This document shows positions 1-6,802 of a DNA stretch of 9,029 bases, in pieces. A model generated the notes under the pieces. It worked only from the letters and a program-made list of their open reading frames with translations. It ran no database searches and had not been told where the DNA came from. The stretch is from an uncultured Acidobacteriota bacterium. GTDB taxonomy: Bacteria; Acidobacteriota; Terriglobia; Terriglobales; Acidobacteriaceae. Position numbers and translations under genes: made by a program. The stretch is taken from positions 1-9,029 of the forward strand of contig CAILBQ010000614.1 of the NCBI GenBank assembly GCA_903832475.1, in the 5' to 3' direction. Position 1 is the stretch's first letter, and each line of letters opens with the position of its first letter.

Positions 1-415
1 CGGATGTGCTGTTCGACTTAACAAGTACACGCTAAAAGCAGAGGCGCGTGAAAAGCTCGCCAAGGTTTCTGGCATTCTGCTCGCCTATCCCAACCTCAAG
101 TTACAGGTGGAGGGCTATACGGATAACATCGGATCGGACGAATACAACCAGAAGCTCTCGCAGGAGCGTGCGGATGGTGTCCGGGAATACCTGGTTTCGC
201 AGGGCGTGCCCGATGCCAACATCACTGCAGAGGGATACGGCAAGAGCAATCCCATTGCAGATAATTCCACATCATCTGGCCGCGCGCAAAACCGGCGCGT
301 GCAGCTGGTCGTGTCTGGCTCGTCGATCGGCGTGCAGGAAAGTGCGCCCGGCGCAGATTCGCAGACTCAGCCTCCTTCGCCACCGAACTCCGGTACGTCG
401 AACGTCCCCCAGTAA
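1..415 (+). CDS. OmpA-family C-terminal domain protein, 5' partial, apparent frameshift at about position 20
   Basis: This is the end of an outer membrane OmpA-like protein. Its periplasmic domain anchors the envelope by binding the diaminopimelate residue of peptidoglycan. From about position 20, in the frame that ends at TAA 413-415, the translation shows the domain core: a YTDNIGSDEYNQ segment with the ligand-binding Asp, LSQERADGVREYL, an AEGYGKSNPIADN segment, and GRAQNRRVQLVV with the conserved Arg pair. A low-complexity Pro/Ser/Gln tail of about 30 residues follows. Upstream of position 20 the family-like sequence DVLFDL lies in a different frame (starting at position 3), so one base seems to be missing in TTAACAAG; an extra A would restore DVLFDLNKYTLK. 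The gene could be a pseudogene or carry an assembly error. The N-terminal part lies outside the window. The family call is firm; the intactness of the gene is not. Confidence 0.85.
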   Translation, partial: GCAVRLNKYTLKAEAREKLAKVSGILLAYPNLKLQVEGYTDNIGSDEYNQKLSQERADGVREYLVSQGVPDANITAEGYGKSNPIADNSTSSGRAQNRRVQLVVSGSSIGVQESAPGADSQTQPPSPPNSGTSNVPQ

Positions 416-435
416 CTCTGTTCGCCGAACGACGT

Positions 436-467
436 TGGGCTGCTCTTCGGGGCAGCCCATTTTCTTT
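436..467 (+). terminator. Rho-independent terminator with UUCG tetraloop, after the OmpA gene
   Basis: Eight perfect Watson-Crick pairs (TGGGCTGC at 436-443 with GCAGCCCA at 452-459) are extended by a T-G pair and a C-G pair closing a TTCG tetraloop (446-449). A T-rich tract TTTTCTTT follows. It lies 21 bases after the OmpA stop and 31 bases before the end of the convergent aminotransferase gene. Read on the minus strand the same hairpin is not followed by a T tract, so it mainly serves the plus-strand gene. No separate terminator is visible for the minus-strand operon. Confidence 0.88.
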
Positions 468-497
468 GCGACGAGATCTGTTGCCGCAGTAACGAAA

Positions 498-1616
498 TCA
501 CCGTGAACCAAATTTATCCAGTGCAAGACCGAGACGCCTGAGTCCCTCGGCAGTCATCTCGGTGTCTCCGCCGATCCCGATTCGGAAATGTTGCGGCAAT
601 TCAAAGAATCGGCCCGGGACTACATTGGTCTCGTAATCTCTCCGCAGCAATACACAAAATTCATCCACGTCTCCTGACAGCAGCTTCGGAAATACAACCG
701 TGCCAGCGGGAGGAGAGAAGACGCTTAAATCACTGCGATCGCTGAGAAAAGCATCCAGCGCCCGTCGATTTGTCTGGAGCAAGTGGCGCGCCCGGTTTCT
801 TACTTGCTCAAGGTGGTCTAGAGCAAGCACGCTTAACAACTCCGTGGGGTGCGATGGGGTCGCATTGAATAGATCGTTCAGTCTCCAAATGCGTTTCGCC
901 AGTGCGGGCTCGGCCAGGATCCAACCGCAGCGAAGTCCGCTGAGTCCATAAGCTTTCGTAAGACTTGTTGTGACCACAAACTGGCTGCCCAGATGAATGC
1001 AAGAGCGAACCGGAGGCGCGCTCCCGCTCTCTGCAACGGCGTCGACCATCATGTCCAGATAAACCTCATCCACCAGAACATGAGCTCCTGCCTCGGCCGC
1101 TATTTCGCCAACCAAGTACAGTGTCTCCTCGTCGATGAAAGCCCCGGTCGGGTTATGAAGGTTGGTCAGCACGATCAGGCGCGTCCGCGGCGTGATCTTG
1201 GCTCGAATCTCATCCACATCCACGGCAAATTCATCCGCCATGCGGCGATCAAAGCGAATGATGTTGGCGCCAAGGTAGGAGGCTACCTCCAGCAGCAAGC
1301 CATAGGTCGGGCATTCTACGAGGACATCATCTCCTGGCTGCAGAAGGGCCGCCATGGCGAGATGATTGGACATCGACGTCCCGTTGGAAACAACCACACA
1401 GTTCGTGCCGACGCCAGACTTCTGCGCAAGCCGCTCTTGTAAAGGCTCGTACCCATACACGGTCGGTCCGTTGATTTCAAGATCGGTCAGCGATAGAGGA
1501 AGGGCCGATAAGGGATAACTCTGGATGCCGCTGGTGGCCAGATTGTACTTCTCAACGGAGTGAAGTTTGGCCCATTCCAGGTACGTTGAGGACATCGCCC
1601 TGTTGCTTGCAGTCAT
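498..1616 (-). CDS. PLP-dependent aminotransferase, class I/II (fold type I)
   Basis: A cytosolic pyridoxal-phosphate enzyme of the aspartate aminotransferase superfamily, predicted to move an amino group between an amino acid and a 2-oxo acid. The 372-residue protein is slightly shorter than the usual 390-400. The key residues are present in order: SNGTSMSNH (77-85) at the cofactor phosphate loop, NLHNPTG with Asn155, VDEVYLD with Asp183 and Tyr186, SLTKAYGLSGLRCGW with the Schiff-base Lys221, and FRIGIG with Arg345, which would grip the substrate carboxylate. The start codon overlaps the stop of the upstream permease gene (ATGA, 1613-1616), with GGAAAG seven bases upstream, so translation is probably coupled. 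Met8 (ATG 1593-1595) is an alternative start. The substrate cannot be read from the sequence; the permease partner suggests it acts on the imported compound. A lyase or synthase role within the same fold is possible. Confidence 0.9.
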   Translation of the reverse strand: MTASNRAMSSTYLEWAKLHSVEKYNLATSGIQSYPLSALPLSLTDLEINGPTVYGYEPLQERLAQKSGVGTNCVVVSNGTSMSNHLAMAALLQPGDDVLVECPTYGLLLEVASYLGANIIRFDRRMADEFAVDVDEIRAKITPRTRLIVLTNLHNPTGAFIDEETLYLVGEIAAEAGAHVLVDEVYLDMMVDAVAESGSAPPVRSCIHLGSQFVVTTSLTKAYGLSGLRCGWILAEPALAKRIWRLNDLFNATPSHPTELLSVLALDHLEQVRNRARHLLQTNRRALDAFLSDRSDLSVFSPPAGTVVFPKLLSGDVDEFCVLLRRDYETNVVPGRFFELPQHFRIGIGGDTEMTAEGLRRLGLALDKFGSR

Positions 1617-3034
1617 ATTCTTGCTTTCCGCCTTCCAGCCCAGAAGGCATACACCGGTAGCCCTAACAGCAAAATTCCCACGCCGACCAGGCTGTTTCCA
1701 GGATACTTGTACAGAGTGTTGCCCACCACGAGCCAGCAGGCAACGACGAAAAGAATGGTTGTAACCGGATGGCCCGGCACGCGATAACCGTGTGCTCCGT
1801 CATGATCTCGCTCGCGGTGCCTGAAGACAAACAGGCACACCGCGCTCAGACCAATAAAGAAGAAATCAATCGGGATTACGAAGTTCAAAATCTGTTCATA
1901 TTTGCCGGTAAAGGCAATCAGGATGGCCCACACACTCTGCAACACAATGGCGACGATCGGCACGCGAGTCGTCTGCGTAACATAAGCTACGCTGCGAAAA
2001 AACAAGCCATCTTCTGCCATCGCGAAGTAAACTCGCGGCGCCGTGAGAATGGCCTGGCTTAAAAAGCCTACTGTCGAAACAGCGATGCCGAGTGCAATCA
2101 GCCGCGCCCCGCCTTCTCCCGAGACCAGGCGCATCACGGCGCTGGCTGGCACTCGGGTCTGGGCAAGAGCTTCCGGCCCAAGGACGCGAAGGCACACCAG
2201 GTTGACCAGCAGGTAGAGAGCGATCACGCCGGAGACGCCGATGATCAATGCGCGTCCCAGGTTTCGTTTCGGATCTTTGATCTCGCTGGCAATGAAGTTC
2301 GTAGTCTGCCATCCTCCGAACGAAAACAGCACAGGCACCATGGCTGCACCAACCGCTGTCAAGACATTGGTGGAGTCATCATATTGGAAAGGGGAATGCA
2401 GGATCGGATACGGTTTGTGAGCCATGAAGAGCCCCGCTCCCACCAGGCAGGCGATAGCCGCGATCTTGAGGATCATCAACACGCTTTGCACGCGGGTGCC
2501 GGGCTTGACGCCAAGGCAATTGATTCCCGTAAGCAGCCCCAATGTGAGAACAACAATCCAGCGTTCGGAAATGTTCAAGCCGGTGAGCTCAAGAAAGTAG
2601 CGAGCGAACGTGACTGTCACCGCCGCCATGCCTCCGGTCTGAATGACGAGCAGCAAGACCCAGCCATAGAGGAAGCCCACCGAAGGATGAAATGCTCTGC
2701 TTAGATAAACGTACTGGCCGCCGACCTCGGGCATTCTGTCGCCCAGCTCGGCATAGACGAACGCGCCCAGAATGGCGATGATGCCGCCTGCAGCCCACAC
2801 CCCCAGGATCAGCAATGGTGAATGCACTCGCTGTGCCACCACGTAGGGGTTGATGAAAATGCCCGCACCGACAATGCCGCCCATCACGATCATGGTGGCA
2901 TCAAACAAGCCGATCTGGCGGGCAAGTTGGGGGTGAGAATCGCGTTGGTCGTCTGGCATCCCTTGGTTCTCTCCCGCGTCCGGCCTTGCAGAGTGCGATT
3001 CCTTGCTTGTAAGCATAGCGCCTTGGCATGTCAT
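1613..3034 (-). CDS. APC-superfamily amino acid permease
   Basis: An inner membrane transporter of the amino acid-polyamine-organocation superfamily, a secondary carrier that takes up or exchanges amino acids. The 473-residue protein has about 12 hydrophobic segments after a polar N-terminal stretch of about 40 residues. The first segment carries the family signature GIVGAGIF (53-60), whose unwound glycines bind the substrate backbone. FSFGGWQ (237-243) fits the substrate-binding bend of segment 6, followed by the conserved EIKDPKRNLGRAL loop. The start is uncertain. The outermost ATG (3032-3034) has no ribosome binding site. ATG 3014-3016 has AAGG four bases upstream. ATG 2957-2959 has GGGAGA further upstream and would still keep the whole membrane core. 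The gene is first in a two-gene operon with the aminotransferase and diverges from the GH31 gene. The family is secure; the substrate is unknown. Confidence 0.9.
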   Translation of the reverse strand: MTCQGAMLTSKESHSARPDAGENQGMPDDQRDSHPQLARQIGLFDATMIVMGGIVGAGIFINPYVVAQRVHSPLLILGVWAAGGIIAILGAFVYAELGDRMPEVGGQYVYLSRAFHPSVGFLYGWVLLLVIQTGGMAAVTVTFARYFLELTGLNISERWIVVLTLGLLTGINCLGVKPGTRVQSVLMILKIAAIACLVGAGLFMAHKPYPILHSPFQYDDSTNVLTAVGAAMVPVLFSFGGWQTTNFIASEIKDPKRNLGRALIIGVSGVIALYLLVNLVCLRVLGPEALAQTRVPASAVMRLVSGEGGARLIALGIAVSTVGFLSQAILTAPRVYFAMAEDGLFFRSVAYVTQTTRVPIVAIVLQSVWAILIAFTGKYEQILNFVIPIDFFFIGLSAVCLFVFRHRERDHDGAHGYRVPGHPVTTILFVVACWLVVGNTLYKYPGNSLVGVGILLLGLPVYAFWAGRRKARI

Positions 3035-3057
3035 CCATAGAAGAAATCAGAAGCGGA

Positions 3058-3081
3058 ATGAGACGCACGGGTGCATCTCAT
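3058..3081. promoter_or_regulatory. 24-bp near-perfect dyad, candidate operator
   Basis: The outer six bases (ATGAGA, 3058-3063) are the exact reverse complement of 3076-3081. After one mismatched pair (C3064/A3075), the inner GCAC (3065-3068) matches GTGC (3071-3074) around a central GG. Ten of eleven base pairs therefore match. The two-base centre is too tight for an RNA hairpin loop, so a dimeric DNA-binding protein is a better reading than a terminator. The site lies in the divergent region, just upstream of the permease start and 91 bases upstream of the GH31 start. It could therefore control one or both directions. No regulator gene is in the window. Confidence 0.5.
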
Positions 3082-3095
3082 CTGGCTGCTTTCTC

Positions 3096-3122
3096 CCGGG
3101 ATGCGGAGTCCCGGCCGCCGGG
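3096..3122. repeat. Nested GC-rich inverted repeats in the divergent intergenic region
   Basis: CCGGGA (3096-3101) is the reverse complement of TCCCGG (3109-3114), with a seven-base spacer. The second arm is shared with another dyad, CCCGG (3110-3114) against CCGGG (3118-3122), around CCG. The two stems are mutually exclusive. They may be part of a leader structure or a binding site, or simply reflect GC-rich sequence. I could not place convincing -35/-10 boxes around them. Confidence 0.35.
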
Positions 3123-3171
3123 CGTACACTTCTCTTGATATTGAATCCATTTCTGAGACGAAATCGCTGCC

Positions 3172-5586
3172 ATGCTACGTCGGAACTCACTTTTGATTGG
3201 CCTCATGGGCCTGCTTCCCATCCTCGCCGCTGCCCAGGACCCGCAGTCCAAGGTTGTGATCACGCGCGGCGACAGCACCATCGTGCTTGAGCCCTACGCA
3301 CCCAACGTCATCCGTGTGACGCTGAGCCTGATCAAGGATCAGGCACTCGCCGGTCCCGGTTATGGTGTGGTGGCATCTCCTGCGCCGCAGGGTTGGACCT
3401 ACGAGGAAGGCGAAGACGCCTACACCTATCGCTCCTCGCGCATGGTGGTTACCTTGCTGGGTGGGCACGGACGTCCGAAAGAGGCCAACCCATCGAAGCC
3501 GGAACCACCCCTGACCAATGTGCAGAAAACGCAAAACTCCATTGGAAAATTCTTCAACGGTTCGACGCCATGGGCCGACTTTCGCTTCACGACGCCCGAC
3601 GGCAAGCTGCTTACCGAGATGAATGGCTGGCAGATGTCGGTTCCTAATTACAAGGATGGGAACGCCTATATCGATCGCGATCGCCGGCCGACCGACGACC
3701 CGTTTTACCAGGTCGGCGCAAGCTTCTCGTCACCCTCCGATGAACATTACTACGGTCTTGGCCAGAACCAGGAAGGTTACCTGGATCATCGCGGACATAC
3801 CGTCGAGTGTTGGAATAACTACGTGTCCACCGGCGGCCCGACCTGGTGCATTCCGCTCCTCGTCACCAACAAGGGATACGCGGTTCTGTGGGATAACCCT
3901 TCGCAAACGACCATCGCCCCCGGCTTCAATGAGCAGACTCGCTGGACTTCGCAAGTTGGAAGCCGTGTCTCTTTCTTCGTAATTGCCGGCAAGACCACTG
4001 ACGAAATTTATGCGGGCTATCGGCTGCTGACCGGAGCTACACCATTGCTGCCCAAAGCGGCCTATGGCTACATCCAGTGCAAGCAGCGCTACATAACCCA
4101 GGAAGAATTGCTCGGCGTCGCCAAGGGATACAGAGATCGCAAGCTCCCTGCGGACGTTCTCGTAGTGGACTGGTTTTACTACACGAAGATGGGCCAGATG
4201 GATATGGATCCCGCCAACTGGCCAGACCCGAAAGCCATGAACGATGAATTGCACAAGATGGGCTTTCAGACCATGATCAGTGTCTGGCCGCGCTTCGTTC
4301 CAGAGAGCCGCTTTTACGATCTGCTTCAGAAGAACGGGTGGTTCGAACATCTCGCGGACGGAACGCCTACCAACGGTCTTCCCTACGACCGCGCAGGGTC
4401 TGACATCGATACGACCAACCCCGACGCCGCGCATTGGTACTGGGACACGATTCGCGACAATATCCTCAGCAAGGGATTCGATTCAATCTGGGCCGATGAA
4501 ACCGAGCCCGACCTTCCCCCCAACAGCAGCTATTTTCACATTGGTCCGGGTACGCGCTACTACAACGTATATCCCTTGTTTCACACTGGAGCGCTCTACG
4601 ATGGATTTCGCCGCGACACTCCCCATCGTGCCCTCACACTGACGCGCGACGCGTACACCGGCGTGCAGAGCAAAGGCACCATCGTATGGTCGTCGGATAT
4701 ATCTCCTACCTGGGACACGCTGAAACGGCAAGTCCCCACCGGCCTGGATGTAACCGCATCAGGCATGGCTTATTGGAGCAATGACACAGGAGGCTGGCAA
4801 TACCTGCCTCAGGTTCACAAGCCGGAACATCCTCCATTGCTCGATCCCTCCGACGCGCGCGACAACGTGGGCGGCTACGACGATTATCCCGAGCTTTATA
4901 CGCGCTGGTTTGAATACGCGACGTTCCTGCCCATCTTCCGCACGCATGGCAGCCGCAATTACAACGAAGTCTGGAGTTACGGAAAGCAGGCGGAGCCAAT
5001 CCTCGAGAAGTATCTCAAGCTGCGCTACGAGTTGATGCCCTACATCTATTCGCTGGGATATTCCACCTACGAGTCGGGTGCACCCTATATGCGTGCACTC
5101 TTCATGGACTTTCCCAACGATCCCAAAGCAGCCAGCCTGACCGATGAATACATGTTCGGTCCCGCCTTCCTGGTTGCGCCCGTAACGGATCAGGGTGTGA
5201 CAACGCGCGATGTGTATCTCCCCGCGGGTTCTGACTGGTACAACTATTGGACCAACAAACTCGAGCACGGCGGCCACACCGTCACTGTCGACGCGCCGAT
5301 CGATCGGCTGCCGTTGTTCGTGAAGGCAGGCTCCATCATTCCCATGGGCACACCTGTGCTGAGCACCAGCGAGAAGCAGGACATTGCCAAGGTACGCATC
5401 TACCCTGGCGCTGACGCGAACTTCACGTTGTTTCAAGACGACGGCCTAACGTACGCATACGAAAAGGGAACCAGCACCATCACAAGACTGAGCTGGGATA
5501 ACAAAGCGCACCGGCTCTCTCACGAGGGTGCAGCGGCCTGGAGCGCTGCCGACAAGAACGTAATTGAAATTGTCGCCCCAAAATAA
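3172..5586 (+). CDS. Secreted glycoside hydrolase family 31 alpha-glycosidase (alpha-xylosidase or alpha-glucosidase)
   Basis: A retaining exo-alpha-glycosidase that removes terminal alpha-linked glucose or xylose, probably in the periplasm or outside the cell. Residues 1-21 form a signal peptide (basic LRR, hydrophobic core, ILAAA then Q). An N-terminal beta-sandwich covers about 25-290 and includes YYGLGQ (193-198). The catalytic barrel follows, with VVDWFYY (Asp333), then IWADETEPD with predicted nucleophile Asp442, LTRDAYTG, WSSD with predicted acid/base Asp509, YWSNDTGGW (534-542) and RTHG (590-593). Beta-sandwich domains finish the 804-residue chain. The W-x-D-x-T-E-P form of the nucleophile motif reminds me of the Xyl31A type of alpha-xylosidase acting on xyloglucan oligosaccharides, but substrate cannot be fixed from sequence alone. 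No strong ribosome binding site precedes the ATG. The gene stands alone, between a divergent promoter region and its own terminator. Confidence 0.94.
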   Translation: MLRRNSLLIGLMGLLPILAAAQDPQSKVVITRGDSTIVLEPYAPNVIRVTLSLIKDQALAGPGYGVVASPAPQGWTYEEGEDAYTYRSSRMVVTLLGGHGRPKEANPSKPEPPLTNVQKTQNSIGKFFNGSTPWADFRFTTPDGKLLTEMNGWQMSVPNYKDGNAYIDRDRRPTDDPFYQVGASFSSPSDEHYYGLGQNQEGYLDHRGHTVECWNNYVSTGGPTWCIPLLVTNKGYAVLWDNPSQTTIAPGFNEQTRWTSQVGSRVSFFVIAGKTTDEIYAGYRLLTGATPLLPKAAYGYIQCKQRYITQEELLGVAKGYRDRKLPADVLVVDWFYYTKMGQMDMDPANWPDPKAMNDELHKMGFQTMISVWPRFVPESRFYDLLQKNGWFEHLADGTPTNGLPYDRAGSDIDTTNPDAAHWYWDTIRDNILSKGFDSIWADETEPDLPPNSSYFHIGPGTRYYNVYPLFHTGALYDGFRRDTPHRALTLTRDAYTGVQSKGTIVWSSDISPTWDTLKRQVPTGLDVTASGMAYWSNDTGGWQYLPQVHKPEHPPLLDPSDARDNVGGYDDYPELYTRWFEYATFLPIFRTHGSRNYNEVWSYGKQAEPILEKYLKLRYELMPYIYSLGYSTYESGAPYMRALFMDFPNDPKAASLTDEYMFGPAFLVAPVTDQGVTTRDVYLPAGSDWYNYWTNKLEHGGHTVTVDAPIDRLPLFVKAGSIIPMGTPVLSTSEKQDIAKVRIYPGADANFTLFQDDGLTYAYEKGTSTITRLSWDNKAHRLSHEGAAAWSAADKNVIEIVAPK

Positions 5587-5605
5587 ATATGCTCTGACTC
5601 GCAAG

Positions 5606-5642
5606 ATGACCAGGAGTGCCTTGAGCGCTCCTGGTCATTTTT
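5606..5642 (+). terminator. Rho-independent terminator of the GH31 gene
   Basis: An eleven-base-pair perfect stem (ATGACCAGGAG, 5606-5616, with 5628-5638) can be extended inward by a T-G pair and two G-C pairs. It runs directly into TTTTT at 5638-5642. It starts 20 bases after the GH31 stop and separates that gene from the downstream operon. Confidence 0.92.
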
Positions 5643-5656
5643 GCGCGACCCTATAA

Positions 5657-5674
5657 AAGGCTTTCAACAGCCTT
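5657..5674. repeat. Small inverted repeat in the leader of the DAHP synthase operon
   Basis: AAGGCT (5657-5662) and AGCCTT (5669-5674) can form a six-pair stem with a six-base loop. No T run follows, so it is not a terminator. The rest of 5643-5860 holds no gene that I can support. A second six-base inverted repeat, GCCTTT (5783-5788) with AAAGGC (5799-5804), encloses the palindrome CCTAGG. I found no convincing -35/-10 pair, although the operon promoter should lie in this stretch. Confidence 0.3.
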
Positions 5675-5833
5675 CCTTGCAGCGTGAAACGTGATTAACG
5701 TTCGTCTCTCTGAGTGCCGTGCATCTACTCGCGCGCCTAACCGCGCAGCGATGGTCATGCATCACAGACAATGCCCCGCCATGCCTTTAGAACCTAGGAA
5801 AGGCGCTCCCTTGAGGAAGAAAATCACTCACGC

Positions 5834-5855
5834 GCCTCCAACTTTGGATTGAGGC
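5834..5855 (+). promoter_or_regulatory. Ribosome binding site of the DAHP synthase gene, with a possible masking hairpin
   Basis: GAGG at 5851-5854 sits six bases before GTG 5861-5863 and decides in favour of that start over the TTG at 5849, which lacks a good site. GCCTC at 5834-5838 is the exact reverse complement of GAGGC at 5851-5855, so a five-pair hairpin could hide this site. The stem is short and could be chance. Confidence 0.45.
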
Positions 5856-5860
5856 AGAGC

Positions 5861-6802
5861 GTGAACGATTGCAGTAGGCTGATCCTTCCCCAGAACGGAG
5901 CACACGGCGTGCTCAAGGTTTGGCAAGATCGATTCGCGGACGCTCCCGGTGTGTTGAAAAGCCCCCGGCATCAACACACAACAGTGCCGGTTCTGGACCT
6001 TCTCATCGGCGGCGATGAGTTCATCACTATGGCGGGGCCATGCTCTGTCGAAACTGAGTTCCAGCTCCTCGCCACTGCCAATCATGTTCGAAGGGCAGGC
6101 GCACGTATTCTGCGTGGGGGCGCCTTCAAACCCCGGAGTTCTCCATACGCTTTTCAAGGTCTTGGCATTGCCGGCCTGAAGATGCTGGCTCATGCCCGCC
6201 AGGAATGCGGCGTCGCCATCATCACGGAAGTGATGTCTGAAAGCGATGTTCCGCTTGTCGCCGAGTATGCAGACATCCTGCAGATCGGCACGCGCAACAT
6301 GGAAAACTACACGTTGCTTGAGGCAGCCGCTTGCTCAGGCCGCCCGGTGCTCTTGAAGCGCGGCATGATGGCCACGGTCGCCGATCTGCTTCGTTCTGCG
6401 CAATGCATTCTTGACGCCGGAAACCCGCACGTTCTTCTCTGCGAACGCGGTATCCGCACTTTTGAAACAGCGACGCGCAATACCTTCGATATAGCCGCCA
6501 TCGCACTGCTCAAGCAAATCAGTCACCTTCCTGTGATCGCTGATCCCAGTCATGCCGCAGGTCATCGCGATTTGGTTCCAACACTGGCTCGCACTGCTGT
6601 CGCCGCGGGCGCCGACGGACTTCTGGTTGAAGTACATCCATGCCCGGAAAAAGCTTGGAGCGACGGCGAGCAATCGCTTGACTTCGATGAATTCGACGAC
6701 ATGATGGCGGACCTCGAACCATGGCTGGCTCTGCGTCAGCAGGCTCTCGGCAATCGTGTGGCACAGCCAACTCAGCCGCGGCCGATGGAGGCCGTCGGAT
6801 GA
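5861..6802 (+). CDS. aroF: 3-deoxy-7-phosphoheptulonate (DAHP) synthase, short type without N-terminal regulatory domain
   Basis: Condenses phosphoenolpyruvate with erythrose 4-phosphate, the first step of the shikimate pathway to aromatic amino acids, folates and quinones. It belongs to the DAHP/KDO8P synthase class related to the Thermotoga enzyme. From the GTG start (313 residues), the substrate and metal motifs are complete: AGPCSVE with metal ligand Cys61, RGGAFKPRSSPY for PEP binding, IGTRNMENY, LLKRGM, ADPSHAAGHRD with His231, VEVHPCPEKAWSDGEQ with Glu257 and Asp268. The spacing of these four ligands (170, 26, 11) equals that of the Thermotoga enzyme as I recall it. The first 50 or so residues do not resemble the ferredoxin-like feedback domain usual in this class, so the enzyme may be insensitive to feedback or regulated another way. 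A TTG at 5849 is an alternative start. Its stop overlaps the next start (ATGA, 6799-6802). Confidence 0.92.
   Translation: MNDCSRLILPQNGAHGVLKVWQDRFADAPGVLKSPRHQHTTVPVLDLLIGGDEFITMAGPCSVETEFQLLATANHVRRAGARILRGGAFKPRSSPYAFQGLGIAGLKMLAHARQECGVAIITEVMSESDVPLVAEYADILQIGTRNMENYTLLEAAACSGRPVLLKRGMMATVADLLRSAQCILDAGNPHVLLCERGIRTFETATRNTFDIAAIALLKQISHLPVIADPSHAAGHRDLVPTLARTAVAAGADGLLVEVHPCPEKAWSDGEQSLDFDEFDDMMADLEPWLALRQQALGNRVAQPTQPRPMEAVG

Noticed and set aside
48..506. Plus-strand reading frame of 152 codons overlapping the OmpA domain in another frame
   Set aside because: The alternative frame gives an Arg/Ser-rich sequence with no family match, while the frame ending at 415 shows the OmpA domain clearly.
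3730..4434. Minus-strand reading frame of 234 codons opposite the GH31 gene
   Set aside because: Same reason: it is fully inside the glycosidase barrel and shows no recognisable motif.
4759..5436. Long minus-strand reading frame (225 codons) opposite the GH31 gene
   Set aside because: The plus strand encodes conserved GH31 motifs throughout. The opposite frame shows no domain and is a shadow of GC-rich coding sequence.
5641..5660. TATAAA at 5652-5657 as a -10 promoter box
   Set aside because: The matching -35 position falls inside the upstream terminator stem and shows no resemblance to a -35 box.
5781..5852. Small plus-strand reading frame of 23 codons just before the DAHP synthase, considered as an attenuation leader peptide
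   Set aside because: It contains no Phe, Tyr or Trp codons, has no clear ribosome binding site, and is followed by no terminator-like hairpin, so it does not fit an aromatic amino acid attenuator.
6721..6798. Upstream ATG at 6721 as the start of the propeller-haem protein
   Set aside because: It would place 26 polar residues before the signal peptide and overlap deeply with the DAHP synthase gene. ATG 6799 has GGAGG at ideal spacing and puts the hydrophobic signal at the N-terminus.
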